A stretch of 36,965 bases of DNA from Candidatus Pelagibacter sp. GTDB taxonomy: Bacteria; Pseudomonadota; Alphaproteobacteria; Pelagibacterales; Pelagibacteraceae. Positions 29,055-36,965 of this stretch are shown here, piece after piece. The position numbers and the translations under genes are program-made. Below the pieces are notes generated by a model that saw only the letters and a list, made by a program, of their open reading frames with translations, made no database searches and was not told the origin of the DNA. Location of the stretch: positions 1 to 36,965 of the forward strand of contig NZJW01000002.1 of assembly GCA_002692055.1 (NCBI GenBank). Direction: 5' to 3'. Position 1 is the first letter of the stretch; every line of letters starts with the position of its first letter.

Positions 29055-29732
29055 ATGGAACCACAAGTAGGAGCGGCAGCATCCGCAATAGCTGTAGCAG
29101 ACTTTTCATTTTTGACTCTTTTTACTAGAGCAGACTTTATTGTAAAATCTGTAATAATTATTTTAATTTTATCATCAATATACACTTGGGCTATAATTTT
29201 TGAAAAATATAAAGTGTTTAAAAAAATTAGCAAAAGTACTGAAGAATTTGAACAAAGCTTTATAAATTCAAAATCTGTAAAAACTCTTTACGAAAAAACT
29301 AGTTCAGAAAGTCAAGACCCAATGTCTATTGTATTTATGTCAGGCGCTAAATACCTAGCCGAAAACAAAAATCAGCCGGAAAATACATTAAATGAAAAAG
29401 TAAAAAGTGTAATGGATGTAGCAATTGATAAAGAAGTTGAAAAATATGAAAATAAATTGACTTTTCTTGCAACCGTAGGATCTGTTGCTCCATTCATTGG
29501 TTTGTTTGGTACGGTATGGGGAATAATGAATTCTTTTCAATCGATTGCTATATCGAGAAATACAAGCTTGGCAATTGTAGCCCCAGGAATTGCAGAAGCA
29601 TTGTTTGCTACCGCTCTTGGTTTGTTAGCAGCAATACCTGCTGTTGTTGCTTATAATAAATTTATAAGCAGCTCACGTAAATATACTCAAAAATTGGAAA
29701 ATTTTACGCAAACATTTATTTCAATAATTTAA
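29055..29732 (+). CDS. tolQ: Tol-Pal proton-channel subunit TolQ
   Basis: Inner-membrane component of the TolQ-TolR motor that uses proton flow to drive TolA during cell constriction. Three membrane helices: about residues 29-49, 138-160 (TVGSVAPFIGLFGTVWGIM) and 175-205 (APGIAEALFATALGLLAAIP). These last two segments are the conserved TolQ/ExbB/MotA signature. At 225 residues it is normal. AGGAAA at 29041-29046 is the ribosome-binding site. It is directly followed by tolR with no gap. Confidence 0.96.
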   Translation: MEPQVGAAASAIAVADFSFLTLFTRADFIVKSVIIILILSSIYTWAIIFEKYKVFKKISKSTEEFEQSFINSKSVKTLYEKTSSESQDPMSIVFMSGAKYLAENKNQPENTLNEKVKSVMDVAIDKEVEKYENKLTFLATVGSVAPFIGLFGTVWGIMNSFQSIAISRNTSLAIVAPGIAEALFATALGLLAAIPAVVAYNKFISSSRKYTQKLENFTQTFISII

Positions 29733-30152
29733 ATGGGTATTAATTTGAATAGAAATTCGTCAAGATCAAACTCACCCATAAGTGAAATCAACGTGACACC
29801 ATTTGTCGACGTTATGCTTGTTCTCTTAATTGTTTTTATGGTAACTGCTCCGATGTTAACAGTTGGAGTTCCAGTTAATTTGCCTGAAACTAATGCAGAT
29901 TCATTACCAGATGATAATGAACCATTAACCGTTTCAATAAATGCTAAAGGAGAGATATTTATTCAAGATACTAGAGTTGGATATTCTGATTTAGTTCCAA
30001 AACTTTTAGCAATTTCAAAAAATAGAACCGATACGAGAATATATGTGAGAGGTGATAAGAATTTAAATTATGGAAGAGTAATTGAAATTATGGGTAATTT
30101 ATCTGGCAATGGATTTACAAAGGTAGCTTTAATTACAGAAACTAAGCGCTAG
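29733..30152 (+). CDS. tolR: Tol-Pal proton-channel subunit TolR
   Basis: Partner of TolQ. A short cytosolic N terminus, one membrane helix at about 23-41 with the proton-carrying Asp26 in INVTPFVDVMLVLLIVFMV, and a periplasmic ExbD/TolR domain with LPETNAD and VYVRGDKNLNYGRVIEIMG-like sequence (IYVRGDKNLNYGRVIEIMG). At 139 residues it is typical. Its ATG follows the tolQ stop directly; tolA begins 3 bases after its stop. Confidence 0.96.
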   Translation: MGINLNRNSSRSNSPISEINVTPFVDVMLVLLIVFMVTAPMLTVGVPVNLPETNADSLPDDNEPLTVSINAKGEIFIQDTRVGYSDLVPKLLAISKNRTDTRIYVRGDKNLNYGRVIEIMGNLSGNGFTKVALITETKR

Positions 30153-30155
30153 TTT

Positions 30156-30968
30156 ATGTTTAAAAGTTTATCTTTATCAATACTTTTTCACATGAGTATT
30201 TTTGCAATCACTTTTTTTACCTTGCCTTTCGTTATGAAAAAACCTATCGATGTACCGCCAATTATTTCAGTAGATTTGATACAAATCTCAGAAAAAACAG
30301 CGTTGCCTTTCGCTCCAAAGGCAAGAGAAATCATAGAAAAAATTAAAGAGGAAAAACAAAGAATTGTTACAAAGCAAGCGCCTCCAAAAATTATAAAAAA
30401 AGAAAAACAAGACGCTATACCTATGCCAGACCAGTTAAAGAAAAAAAAACCAAAGGAGACCGATAAACAAAATCCTGAAGAGGTTAAAGATGAAATAAGG
30501 CAATCTTCAGAATTTGAGAAAAAAGAGCTTTTTGATCCTAATAAAATTGCAGCACTGATAGATAAATCAAAAGAAGAAACTGCAGAAGTGCAAAAAAAAA
30601 AAAGTTTAGAAATTACTCAAGATGAAGATTCTTCTGTGAGTTTGGATAAAGGACTGTCTATTACCCAAGAAGACGCTATAAAAGCTCAGATTTTTAAATG
30701 CTGGAATATTCCACTAGGTTTGCCTTATAATGAGGATTTAACAGTAAGAATAAGATTAAAATTAAATAAAGATGGATCTATACTAAATTCGGAGATATTA
30801 GATCACGTAAGAATGAACAGACCAGGACAAAGTTTTTATAAAGTTTTAGCAGAAAGCGCCTTAAGAGCGGTGCGCTTGTGCAATCCATTAAAAATGCCAT
30901 CTACTGGTCATGATAAGTGGAAAGAATTACAACTTAATTTTGACGCAAAGGAAATGTTAAAAGGTTAG
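30156..30968 (+). CDS. tolA: Tol-Pal bridging protein TolA
   Basis: Spans the periplasm between TolQR and TolB/Pal. One membrane helix (residues 3-26), a long Lys/Glu/Pro-rich middle region (about 40-180) and a C-terminal domain beginning near [18 protein letters not shown], the conserved part of alphaproteobacterial TolA. At 270 residues it is rather short for the family. The middle contains a 12-A run at 30592-30603 that keeps its frame. It is identified by the C-terminal motif, architecture and place between tolR and tolB. Confidence 0.9.
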   Translation: MFKSLSLSILFHMSIFAITFFTLPFVMKKPIDVPPIISVDLIQISEKTALPFAPKAREIIEKIKEEKQRIVTKQAPPKIIKKEKQDAIPMPDQLKKKKPKETDKQNPEEVKDEIRQSSEFEKKELFDPNKIAALIDKSKEETAEVQKKKSLEITQDEDSSVSLDKGLSITQEDAIKAQIFKCWNIPLGLPYNEDLTVRIRLKLNKDGSILNSEILDHVRMNRPGQSFYKVLAESALRAVRLCNPLKMPSTGHDKWKELQLNFDAKEMLKG

Positions 30969-30970
30969 TT

Positions 30971-32308
30971 ATGAAAAGACTATCATTACTTTTAATTTTA
31001 ACTTTATTTATAACAAAATCTTTTGCCGTAGTAACCATAGATATAACCCGAGGTAATCTTGAGCCATTACCTACAGCTATATCGAATTTCTACATTGATA
31101 ATCCTGAAAGATTTTCAGAAAATATTAAAAAGCTTAATTTAGATAAAAATCTTCCTAAGGTTATTAAAAGTAATTTAACACGTTCAGGCCTTTTCTATGT
31201 TTTGGATAATAAATCATATATTCAAAAACCAAAGTTATCTCATTTAAAACCAAGATTTGAAGATTGGAAACTCATTAAAGCTCAGATTATGATTTCAGGA
31301 AAACTTAAAATTGATGACAAAGGAAGATTACGAGTTGAATTTAGATTATGGGATGTTGTGTCTGCCAAAGAAATTGAGGGATTGGCTTTATTCGCAACAC
31401 CATCATCATGGAGAAGAATTGCTCATATTATTTCAGATAAGATTTATCAACGATTGACTGGTGAAGAAGGTTATTTTGATACAAGAATTATTTATGTTGC
31501 TGAGAGTGGTCCGAAAACCCAAAGAGTTAAAAAATTAGCAATCATGGATCAAGATGGAGCTAACAACAAATTTTTAACTTTGGGCAATGAACTGGTTTTA
31601 ACACCAAGATTTAGTCCTAATGGAAAAATGGTGACTTATATGTCGTATTTTAAAAATTTACCAAGGGTTTACTTATTAAATATTGAAACAGGTATTCAGG
31701 AAGTGGTTGGAGATTTTCCAGGCATGACTTTTGCTCCTAGATTTTCACCAGATGGTAAAAAAGTTATAATGAGTTTTGCGAGAGATGGGAATTCAGATAT
31801 TTATACAATGGATGTTAAATCAAGAAGAGTTGAGCAAATTACATCCAACCCAGCAATAGATACCTCACCATCTTATTCACCAGATGGTAGATTTATTGTT
31901 TTTAATTCAGATAGAAGTGGTCTCCAACAAATTTACGTAATGAGAAATGATGGGCGTGGAGTAAAAAGAATTTCAAGAGGTAAAGGTTTATATGGTACTC
32001 CGGTTTGGTCGCCTAGAGGTGATTTAATTGCATTCACAAAAATACATAAAGGCAAATTTTATATCGGAGTAATGAGAACTAATGGAACTGGAGAAAGATT
32101 ACTCACTCAAAATTTTTATCAAGAAGCCCCTTCTTGGTCACCGAATGGAAGAGTTTTAATTTTTTATAGAGAGACTGCAGGTGGAAAAAAAGGTCAAGGC
32201 GCTAGTGCAAATTTATGGGCAGTTGATATAACAGGATATAACGAAGTGAAAATTAAAACTCCCACGGATGCATCTGACCCATCTTGGTCTGGATTACTCT
32301 CAAAATAG
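30971..32308 (+). CDS. tolB: Tol-Pal periplasmic beta-propeller TolB
   Basis: Periplasmic protein that binds Pal and TolA. A signal peptide covers residues 1-19 (cut after SFA), an N-terminal domain follows ([17 protein letters not shown], then [12 protein letters not shown]), and from about residue 190 a six-bladed propeller with repeats such as [32 protein letters not shown] and [14 protein letters not shown]. At 445 residues it is full length. It starts 2 bases after tolA. Confidence 0.96.
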   Translation: MKRLSLLLILTLFITKSFAVVTIDITRGNLEPLPTAISNFYIDNPERFSENIKKLNLDKNLPKVIKSNLTRSGLFYVLDNKSYIQKPKLSHLKPRFEDWKLIKAQIMISGKLKIDDKGRLRVEFRLWDVVSAKEIEGLALFATPSSWRRIAHIISDKIYQRLTGEEGYFDTRIIYVAESGPKTQRVKKLAIMDQDGANNKFLTLGNELVLTPRFSPNGKMVTYMSYFKNLPRVYLLNIETGIQEVVGDFPGMTFAPRFSPDGKKVIMSFARDGNSDIYTMDVKSRRVEQITSNPAIDTSPSYSPDGRFIVFNSDRSGLQQIYVMRNDGRGVKRISRGKGLYGTPVWSPRGDLIAFTKIHKGKFYIGVMRTNGTGERLLTQNFYQEAPSWSPNGRVLIFYRETAGGKKGQGASANLWAVDITGYNEVKIKTPTDASDPSWSGLLSK

Positions 32309-32338
32309 GCTTAATTTGCAAATATTATTGATTAAAGC

Positions 32339-32366
32339 TTGAAACTAATGTTCAATTATGTAGAAA
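32339..32366 (+). promoter_or_regulatory. Weak candidate promoter for pal
   Basis: TTGAAA (32339-32344) and TAGAAA (32361-32366) are 16 bases apart in the 92-base gap between tolB and pal. A separate promoter would allow extra Pal, an abundant lipoprotein, but the -10 match is poor. A 14-base palindrome of A and T (32377-32390) lies just downstream. Confidence 0.22.
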
Positions 32367-32400
32367 TTGATTTAACAAAATTTAAATTTTAAGAGGGTAT

Positions 32401-32865
32401 ATGTCATTAATAAATATTAGAAATTTCGCTATTGTAACAGTTTTAGGTTTCTTATTATCTGCTTGTGCAACTGGTGGAAAGAGATCCGCAAATGATTGGT
32501 ATGAGGGAACAGATACTGTAAAGTTTCTAGCATCTGGTGTTCCTGATAGAGTTTTCTTTGCAACAAACAAATCATCATTACATACAGCTGCTAAAGGCAC
32601 TTTAAATAAGCAAGCTGCTTATATTAAAAAATCAGGCCTTAGCGTTGTGGTCGAGGGCCATGCCGATGAGAGAGGCACTCGAGAATACAACTTAGCCTTA
32701 GGTGAAAGAAGAGCTAACGCTGTAAGAGATTACTTAATGTCTCAAGGTGTGGGTGGAGGCAAAGTTACTGTAATAAGTTACGGTAAAGAAAGACCTGTTA
32801 ATCCAGAGTCATCAAGATTAGCTTGGTCACAAAATAGAAGATCAGTATCAGTAAAAGTAAAGTAA
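32401..32865 (+). CDS. pal: Peptidoglycan-associated lipoprotein Pal
   Basis: Outer-membrane lipoprotein that anchors the Tol system to peptidoglycan. A signal peptide with the lipobox LLSAC puts the lipidated Cys at residue 22. The OmpA-like domain has FFATNKSSL, VVEGHADERGTREYNLALGE, RRANAVRDYL and ISYGKERPVN. At 154 residues it is typical. AAGAGGG at 32391-32397 is the ribosome-binding site. A strong terminator follows. Confidence 0.96.
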   Translation: MSLINIRNFAIVTVLGFLLSACATGGKRSANDWYEGTDTVKFLASGVPDRVFFATNKSSLHTAAKGTLNKQAAYIKKSGLSVVVEGHADERGTREYNLALGERRANAVRDYLMSQGVGGGKVTVISYGKERPVNPESSRLAWSQNRRSVSVKVK

Positions 32866-32888
32866 CAATTTAATTGTATTTACAAATT

Positions 32889-32922
32889 AAAAGACCCTGT
32901 CGTAAAACAGGGTCTTTTTTTT
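32889..32922 (+). terminator. Intrinsic terminator after pal
   Basis: A 12-bp perfect stem counting A-T end pairs (AAAAGACCCTGT at 32889-32900 and ACAGGGTCTTTT at 32907-32918) with a 6-base loop CGTAAA and a T tract to 32922. The core GACCCTGT/ACAGGGTC is GC-rich, unlike the surrounding sequence. It is the clearest terminator in the window and should end most tol-pal messages before cpoB. Confidence 0.93.
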
Positions 32923-32949
32923 GCCCTTTTTTTAGTATTAATTATTAAT

Positions 32950-33870
32950 ATGAAGTTTAAAGCATTATTATTATTAACAATCTTAATTTTTTCTTCTGCT
33001 AATGCTGACGAAAAAGTCAACAAAGTTTTAGAAGAATTACAGCAAATTAAAAAAGACTTAAAAACTCTCGAGAAAGCCGTTTATTCTCAAAGCTTTAAAG
33101 GTTCAGGTAAAAAGCAAGTATCTGGCTCACTAGAGGGTGCGCTAACAAGACAACTCGTTAAAATAACTGAACTAGAAGAACAAATGCAAAAATTAACAGC
33201 AAGTCATGAAGAGGCTATGTTTTCTTTTGAACAACTAAATGAAAGACTAAATAAAACTCAAAGAGATAACGAATTAAGACTTTCCGATCTAGAAGTAGGT
33301 AATTTTAAGAAAATTTCAAAAAAAAATAAGACTAAAAAATTTCCAGGAACGGATAAACCACAAAACCTTGGAACGATGGTAACACAAAAAGAAACAGAAC
33401 AACAAACCAGTTCTGTTAATCCAGCCAGTGTGGTTAAAATTGAAGAGGCAGAAACAAAAGAGATTTTACCAAAAAAATCACCAGAGGAACAATATAAATT
33501 TGCTACGAGTTTAATCAAAGTTGGTGACTATGATCAGGCAGAGTTAGCTTTAAAAGAATTTGTTAAAAAGAATCCAAAGCATAAACTTGCAGGAAATGCT
33601 CAGTATTGGTATGCAGAAACTTTTTATATAAGACAACTTTATCATGATGCTGCTGCAGCGTATTTAGATGGATATCAAAAGTACCCACGAAGTTTAAAAG
33701 GCCCACAAAATCTACTTAAACTTGGTGTAACATTGTCGGAGTTAGGAGAAAAAGATCAAGGCTGTCAAATGCTAGATGGTATAAAGAAACAGTATCCTAA
33801 AGCTAAACAGTCTGTTATCCAAAAGGCTAAGTATGAGAAGAAAAAATACAAGTGCCCATCAGTTGGATAA
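32950..33870 (+). CDS. cpoB: CpoB (YbgF), Tol-Pal accessory periplasmic TPR protein
   Basis: Periplasmic protein that coordinates Tol-Pal with peptidoglycan synthesis in well-studied relatives. Signal peptide 1-19 (ANA cut), a coiled coil at about 20-115, a low-complexity linker, and C-terminal TPR repeats from about residue 175 (EEQYKFATSLIKVGDYDQAE, then NAQYWYAETFYIR and GPQNLLKLGVTLSELG). The WYAE and KLG segments are typical YbgF. At 306 residues it is normal. It follows the pal terminator, so it needs read-through or its own promoter, and overlaps tilS by 38 bases. Confidence 0.92.
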   Translation: MKFKALLLLTILIFSSANADEKVNKVLEELQQIKKDLKTLEKAVYSQSFKGSGKKQVSGSLEGALTRQLVKITELEEQMQKLTASHEEAMFSFEQLNERLNKTQRDNELRLSDLEVGNFKKISKKNKTKKFPGTDKPQNLGTMVTQKETEQQTSSVNPASVVKIEEAETKEILPKKSPEEQYKFATSLIKVGDYDQAELALKEFVKKNPKHKLAGNAQYWYAETFYIRQLYHDAAAAYLDGYQKYPRSLKGPQNLLKLGVTLSELGEKDQGCQMLDGIKKQYPKAKQSVIQKAKYEKKKYKCPSVG

Positions 33871-34834
33871 ATTATTATTAAGTACATATACAAATTTTCA
33901 AAGTTTTTTAAACAAGAACCTTAGATCAAAAAAATTTGTCGTTGGCGTATCAGGAGGACCTGATAGTTTGGCTTTAGCCTATCTTTCTAAACTATATTCA
34001 AGTGAAAAAAAAATAAATTTTATATGCATTGTTATTGACCATGGTGTTAGAAGAGCAAGTGGAAAAGAGGCAGAAAAAGTAAAAAAACTTTTACAAAAAA
34101 AAGGAATACAGTCTCATATTTTCAAAATTGATATAAGTAAACTTAAAAACTTTCATTTAGAGGCTAGGCAATTAAGGTATGATAAAATCGCTGAATTTTG
34201 TAATAAGAAAAAAATTAAATATGTTTTGCTTGGGCATCATCTTGACGATCAAATAGAAAATTTTTATATTAGATTAAGTCGAGGAAGTGGTTTAACTGGT
34301 TTGTCACCAATAAAGAAAGTTTCAAAATATAAAAAACATATTTTTTTACGTCCATTTTTAAGTTTAAGAAAGCGTCAATTAATCAAAATATCAAAAAAAT
34401 ATTTTAATTTTTATTTAAAAGATACTGGTAACTTTAATAACAAATACCTCAGGTCGCGGGTTAGAAAATTGAGATCTTTTATGGAAGAAGAAGGTTTTGG
34501 AGACTTAAGACTGCTTAAAACTTTAGATAATTTCGACAAAGCAGGTGATGCTTTAAATTTTTATAGTCAGACCGCAAAAAAAAAATTTATCAATAAACAA
34601 TCAAATTTTATTTCTATTTCAAAAAAATTATTCAATGAACCTTATGAAATAGTTTTTAGATGCATTTCTTCTTTTCTTACTGAAAAAAAAGATTATCCAC
34701 CAAGGTCCAAAGGTATTACCAGGCTAATTGCAGATTTGTCGCAATCAAATAAGAAAAAAGTAACATTAGGGGGGTATATCTTTGAAAATGGCCTTAATTT
34801 AGTCAAAGTAAAAAGAGAATTTAGGAAATGTTAA
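33833..34834 (+). CDS. tilS: tRNA(Ile)-lysidine synthase TilS, short form
   Basis: Modifies C34 of the CAU-anticodon tRNA-Ile to lysidine so that it reads AUA, an essential step. The PP-loop SGGPDS lies at residues 40-45, followed by VIDHGVRRASGKEAE, LLGHHLDDQIENFYIRLSRG and RPFLSLRKRQL. At 333 residues it has the catalytic core but little of the C-terminal domains of long TilS forms. ATG 33833, with AAAAGG upstream, overlaps cpoB by 38 bases; an in-frame TTG at 33863 would cut the overlap to 8. AUA codons are frequent in this AT-rich sequence, so the gene should matter here. Confidence 0.93.
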   Translation: MRRKNTSAHQLDKLLLSTYTNFQSFLNKNLRSKKFVVGVSGGPDSLALAYLSKLYSSEKKINFICIVIDHGVRRASGKEAEKVKKLLQKKGIQSHIFKIDISKLKNFHLEARQLRYDKIAEFCNKKKIKYVLLGHHLDDQIENFYIRLSRGSGLTGLSPIKKVSKYKKHIFLRPFLSLRKRQLIKISKKYFNFYLKDTGNFNNKYLRSRVRKLRSFMEEEGFGDLRLLKTLDNFDKAGDALNFYSQTAKKKFINKQSNFISISKKLFNEPYEIVFRCISSFLTEKKDYPPRSKGITRLIADLSQSNKKKVTLGGYIFENGLNLVKVKREFRKC

Positions 34835-34892
34835 AAAAATGAGACCTTTTTAATCTTGTTAAAACTAAATTAATAATTACTTTAAAATATAT

Positions 34893-36800
34893 ATGAATAT
34901 TAAAAATCTGTTGATGTGGGGAATAATTGCCCTTCTTGTTTTAGGGCTATTTAACCTATTTCAAAACCCTCAAACGAATGCATCCAAAGATCTTCCATTT
35001 TCAACTTTTATCACCGAAGTTAATAAAGGAAATGTAAATGCAGTAGATATAAGAGGAAATGAAGTTTCGGGGACTTTCTCAAACGGAGCTAGATTTAAAA
35101 CTTACGCGCCCAATTATCCTGAATTAGTACAAAAATTAACGGATAAGGGAGTGGCAATTACCGCGGGACCTTCAGAAGACGGTATGCCATCTTTTTTTGG
35201 GATCCTTTTATCCTGGTTCCCAATGTTACTGCTTATTGGTGTTTGGATATTCTTTATGAGACAGATGCAGGGTGGCAAAGGCGGAGCTATGGGATTTGGA
35301 AAATCCAAAGCCAAACTCATGAATGAAGTTAAAGGGCGAGTTACGTTCAAAGATGTTGCCGGTGTAGAGGAAGCTAAAGAAGAATTAGAAGAAGTTGTAG
35401 AATTTTTAAAAGACCCAAGAAAGTATCAAAGGTTGGGTGGCAAGATCCCAAAAGGTGCTTTATTAGTTGGACCTCCTGGAACAGGAAAAACTTTAATTGC
35501 AAGAGCCGTTGCTGGAGAAGCAAATGTTCCTTTCTTTACAATTTCAGGATCTGACTTTGTTGAAATGTTTGTGGGCGTTGGTGCATCTCGAGTAAGAGAT
35601 ATGTTCGAGCAAGGTAAAAAAAATTCACCTTGTATAATTTTTATTGATGAAATTGATGCAGTAGGAAGAAGCAGAGGTGCAGGTCTTGGTGGTGGTAACG
35701 ATGAAAGAGAACAGACTCTAAACCAACTACTTGTTGAAATGGACGGTTTTGAAACTAATGACGGAGTTATTTTAATAGCAGCTACTAATAGACCAGACGT
35801 ACTAGATCCTGCATTGTTAAGACCTGGTAGGTTCGACAGACAAGTTATTGTTCCAAGACCAGATATAATTGGCAGAGAAGCAATTTTAAAAGTACATGCA
35901 AAAAAAATTCAAAAAGGTCCAGATGTTGATCTAAGAACAATAGCAAGGGGTACACCAGGATTTTCAGGAGCCGATTTAGCAAATATCGTCAATGAAGCAG
36001 CTTTATTAGCTGCTAGAAAAAATAAAAGAATTGTTACCATGATTGATATAGAAGAAGCTAAAGACAAAATTATGATGGGAGCTGAGAGACGTTCAAAAGT
36101 TATTACTGAAGACGATAAACGTTTAACGGCTTACCATGAAGCTGGGCATGCCATTGTTGGGTTAAATGTTAAAATTAAAAATATAAAAATGCATAAAGCC
36201 ACAATTATTCCAAGAGGCATGGCAGGAGGAATGGTAATGTGGCTTCCAGAAAAAGATGAGGATTATCAATCAAAAGATCAATTCAATGGTATGATTGCGA
36301 TGGCAATGGGTGGACGAGTTGCTGAAGAAAAAATTTTTGGTAAAGAAAAAGTTACAACTGGTGCAGGCGGGGGAGGAAGTTCCGACATTGGCAAGGTAAC
36401 TCAAATTGCAAAGGATATGGTAACTAAATATGGAATGTCTGATGAGCTTGGGCCAATTGCATATGGTGATAACGAAGAAGAAGTTTTTTTAGGAAGATCA
36501 ATTACAAAAAATCAAAGTATGTCTGAAGAGACAGTTCAAAAAATTGATAAAGAGGTAAAAAGAATAGTGTTTGAGGGATATAAAAAAGCACAAGTTATAA
36601 TGGAAGACAAAATCGATGATCTACATAAATTAGCTAAAGCGTTAATGGACTATGAAACTTTAACCTTTGATGAAATTTCAAACATATTATATAATGATAC
36701 TTTCCCATCTAGACATTCCGATAAGCCAGATCAAAGTGAAGGAAAAGGAAAAAAAGAGTCTGCACTTGGTTCAATTGGTTTAAAGCCGAAGTTGACCTAA
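34893..36800 (+). CDS. ftsH: ATP-dependent zinc metalloprotease FtsH
   Basis: Membrane-bound AAA+ protease. Two membrane helices (about 5-22 and 103-123) frame a periplasmic domain. The AAA module has Walker A GPPGTGKT (193-200), Walker [13 protein letters not shown], and the second region of homology [20 protein letters not shown]. The protease domain has the zinc motif HEAGH at 415-419 and [12 protein letters not shown]. At 635 residues it is full length. Its modulators HflK and HflC are encoded at 1955-3951. It follows tilS by 58 bases, a common alphaproteobacterial order. Confidence 0.97.
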   Translation: MNIKNLLMWGIIALLVLGLFNLFQNPQTNASKDLPFSTFITEVNKGNVNAVDIRGNEVSGTFSNGARFKTYAPNYPELVQKLTDKGVAITAGPSEDGMPSFFGILLSWFPMLLLIGVWIFFMRQMQGGKGGAMGFGKSKAKLMNEVKGRVTFKDVAGVEEAKEELEEVVEFLKDPRKYQRLGGKIPKGALLVGPPGTGKTLIARAVAGEANVPFFTISGSDFVEMFVGVGASRVRDMFEQGKKNSPCIIFIDEIDAVGRSRGAGLGGGNDEREQTLNQLLVEMDGFETNDGVILIAATNRPDVLDPALLRPGRFDRQVIVPRPDIIGREAILKVHAKKIQKGPDVDLRTIARGTPGFSGADLANIVNEAALLAARKNKRIVTMIDIEEAKDKIMMGAERRSKVITEDDKRLTAYHEAGHAIVGLNVKIKNIKMHKATIIPRGMAGGMVMWLPEKDEDYQSKDQFNGMIAMAMGGRVAEEKIFGKEKVTTGAGGGGSSDIGKVTQIAKDMVTKYGMSDELGPIAYGDNEEEVFLGRSITKNQSMSEETVQKIDKEVKRIVFEGYKKAQVIMEDKIDDLHKLAKALMDYETLTFDEISNILYNDTFPSRHSDKPDQSEGKGKKESALGSIGLKPKLT

Positions 36801-36811
36801 ACTTCATTTAA

Positions 36812-36965
36812 ATGCAAAAAATTTATGTAAGACCCATGAGTTTATCTTATGGCTTAAACGCTTATAATCTGATTAAAATAAAGAAAGCGCTACCGATTTG
36901 TGGAAATAAAAAAATAGCGTTTAGTAACATCGAAATTATAATTAGAGATAAAAAGAATAAATTTA
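36812..36965 (+). CDS. folP: Dihydropteroate synthase, N-terminal fragment (runs off window)
   Basis: An open frame from ATG 36812 to the window end, 51 codons with no stop. It reads MQKIYVRPMSLSYGLNAYNL, then ALPICGNKKIAFSNIEII. The YVRP start, the GLNA segment and the LPxxGxxxIAFxxxEII pattern resemble the extra N-terminal part of alphaproteobacterial FolP, and ftsH-folP is a common alphaproteobacterial order. The diagnostic pterin-binding motif (NxTPDSFxDGG) would lie outside the window, so the call depends on this weak similarity and on position. Confidence 0.55.
   Translation, partial: MQKIYVRPMSLSYGLNAYNLIKIKKALPICGNKKIAFSNIEIIIRDKKNKF

Noticed and set aside
30592-30603. A second poly(A) frameshift, in tolA
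   Set aside because: The 12-A run keeps the frame, and both sides read as one TolA protein; it may slip but there is no break.
32377-32390. Perfect 14-base palindrome AAAATTTAAATTTT before pal
   Set aside because: Made only of A and T in a very AT-rich gap, so it has a fair chance of arising randomly; it is mentioned with the weak pal promoter.

Overview
The window reads as a piece of a streamlined, very AT-rich alphaproteobacterial chromosome, most likely a SAR11 (Pelagibacterales) genome. This placement is inferred from the low GC, gaps of mostly 0-100 bases, many 4-base start/stop overlaps, alphaproteobacterial gene order (hflK-hflC-DUF2065-degP; yebC-ruvC-ybgC-tolQRAB-pal-cpoB-tilS-ftsH-folP), alphaproteobacterial families (DUF1013/TrcR-like, COQ9) and what looks like a circularly permuted two-piece tmRNA. 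I see no insertion sequence, prophage, CRISPR array or rRNA operon, and no stretch over 300 bases without a gene.

Layout. Bases 1-70 (minus strand) hold the 5' part of the tmRNA acceptor piece, cut by the window edge. Next come thyX (+) and a short mrp (-), which converge and overlap by 4 bases. Bases 1955-6484 (+) encode a membrane quality-control group (hflK, hflC, a DUF2065 protein, a DegP-type protease) and miaA, which is frameshifted at a 14-A run. Bases 6515-11514 (+) are the branched-chain amino-acid genes ilvB, ilvH, ilvC and leuA, with a foldable 100-base leader before leuA. Bases 11532-14330 (+) carry mreB, mreC, mreD and a small COQ9-domain gene.

A twelve-gene minus-strand block runs from 25064 down to 14327: tkt, gap, pgk, class I aldolase, thiE, efp, an inositol-phosphatase gene, an MFS transporter, rpmE, a DUF1013 regulator, purE and purK. 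It joins central carbon metabolism to translation and purine synthesis. Two internal promoters look possible, the better one before rpmE. From 25142 to the window end everything is on the plus strand: a coiled-coil protein and ZapA (division), 5-formyl-THF cyclo-ligase, a YmdB-type phosphoesterase, YebC, a RuvC-like nuclease, then the Tol-Pal system with YbgC and CpoB, tilS, ftsH and the first 51 codons of folP. A strong intrinsic terminator follows pal.

The most unusual points are these. First, miaA is broken by a single base in a 14-A tract, the kind of site where polymerase slippage can restore the frame. Second, the ruvC slot holds a RuvC-like protein with divergent, phage-like motifs, and ruvA and ruvB are missing from their usual place beside it. 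Third, the permuted tmRNA acceptor piece has a non-standard T loop. Fourth, there is a candidate structured leader before leuA. Fifth, a reduced COQ9 protein overlaps mreD. I found no clear multi-gene system that would be wholly new. All calls come from reading motifs by eye, without database searches.
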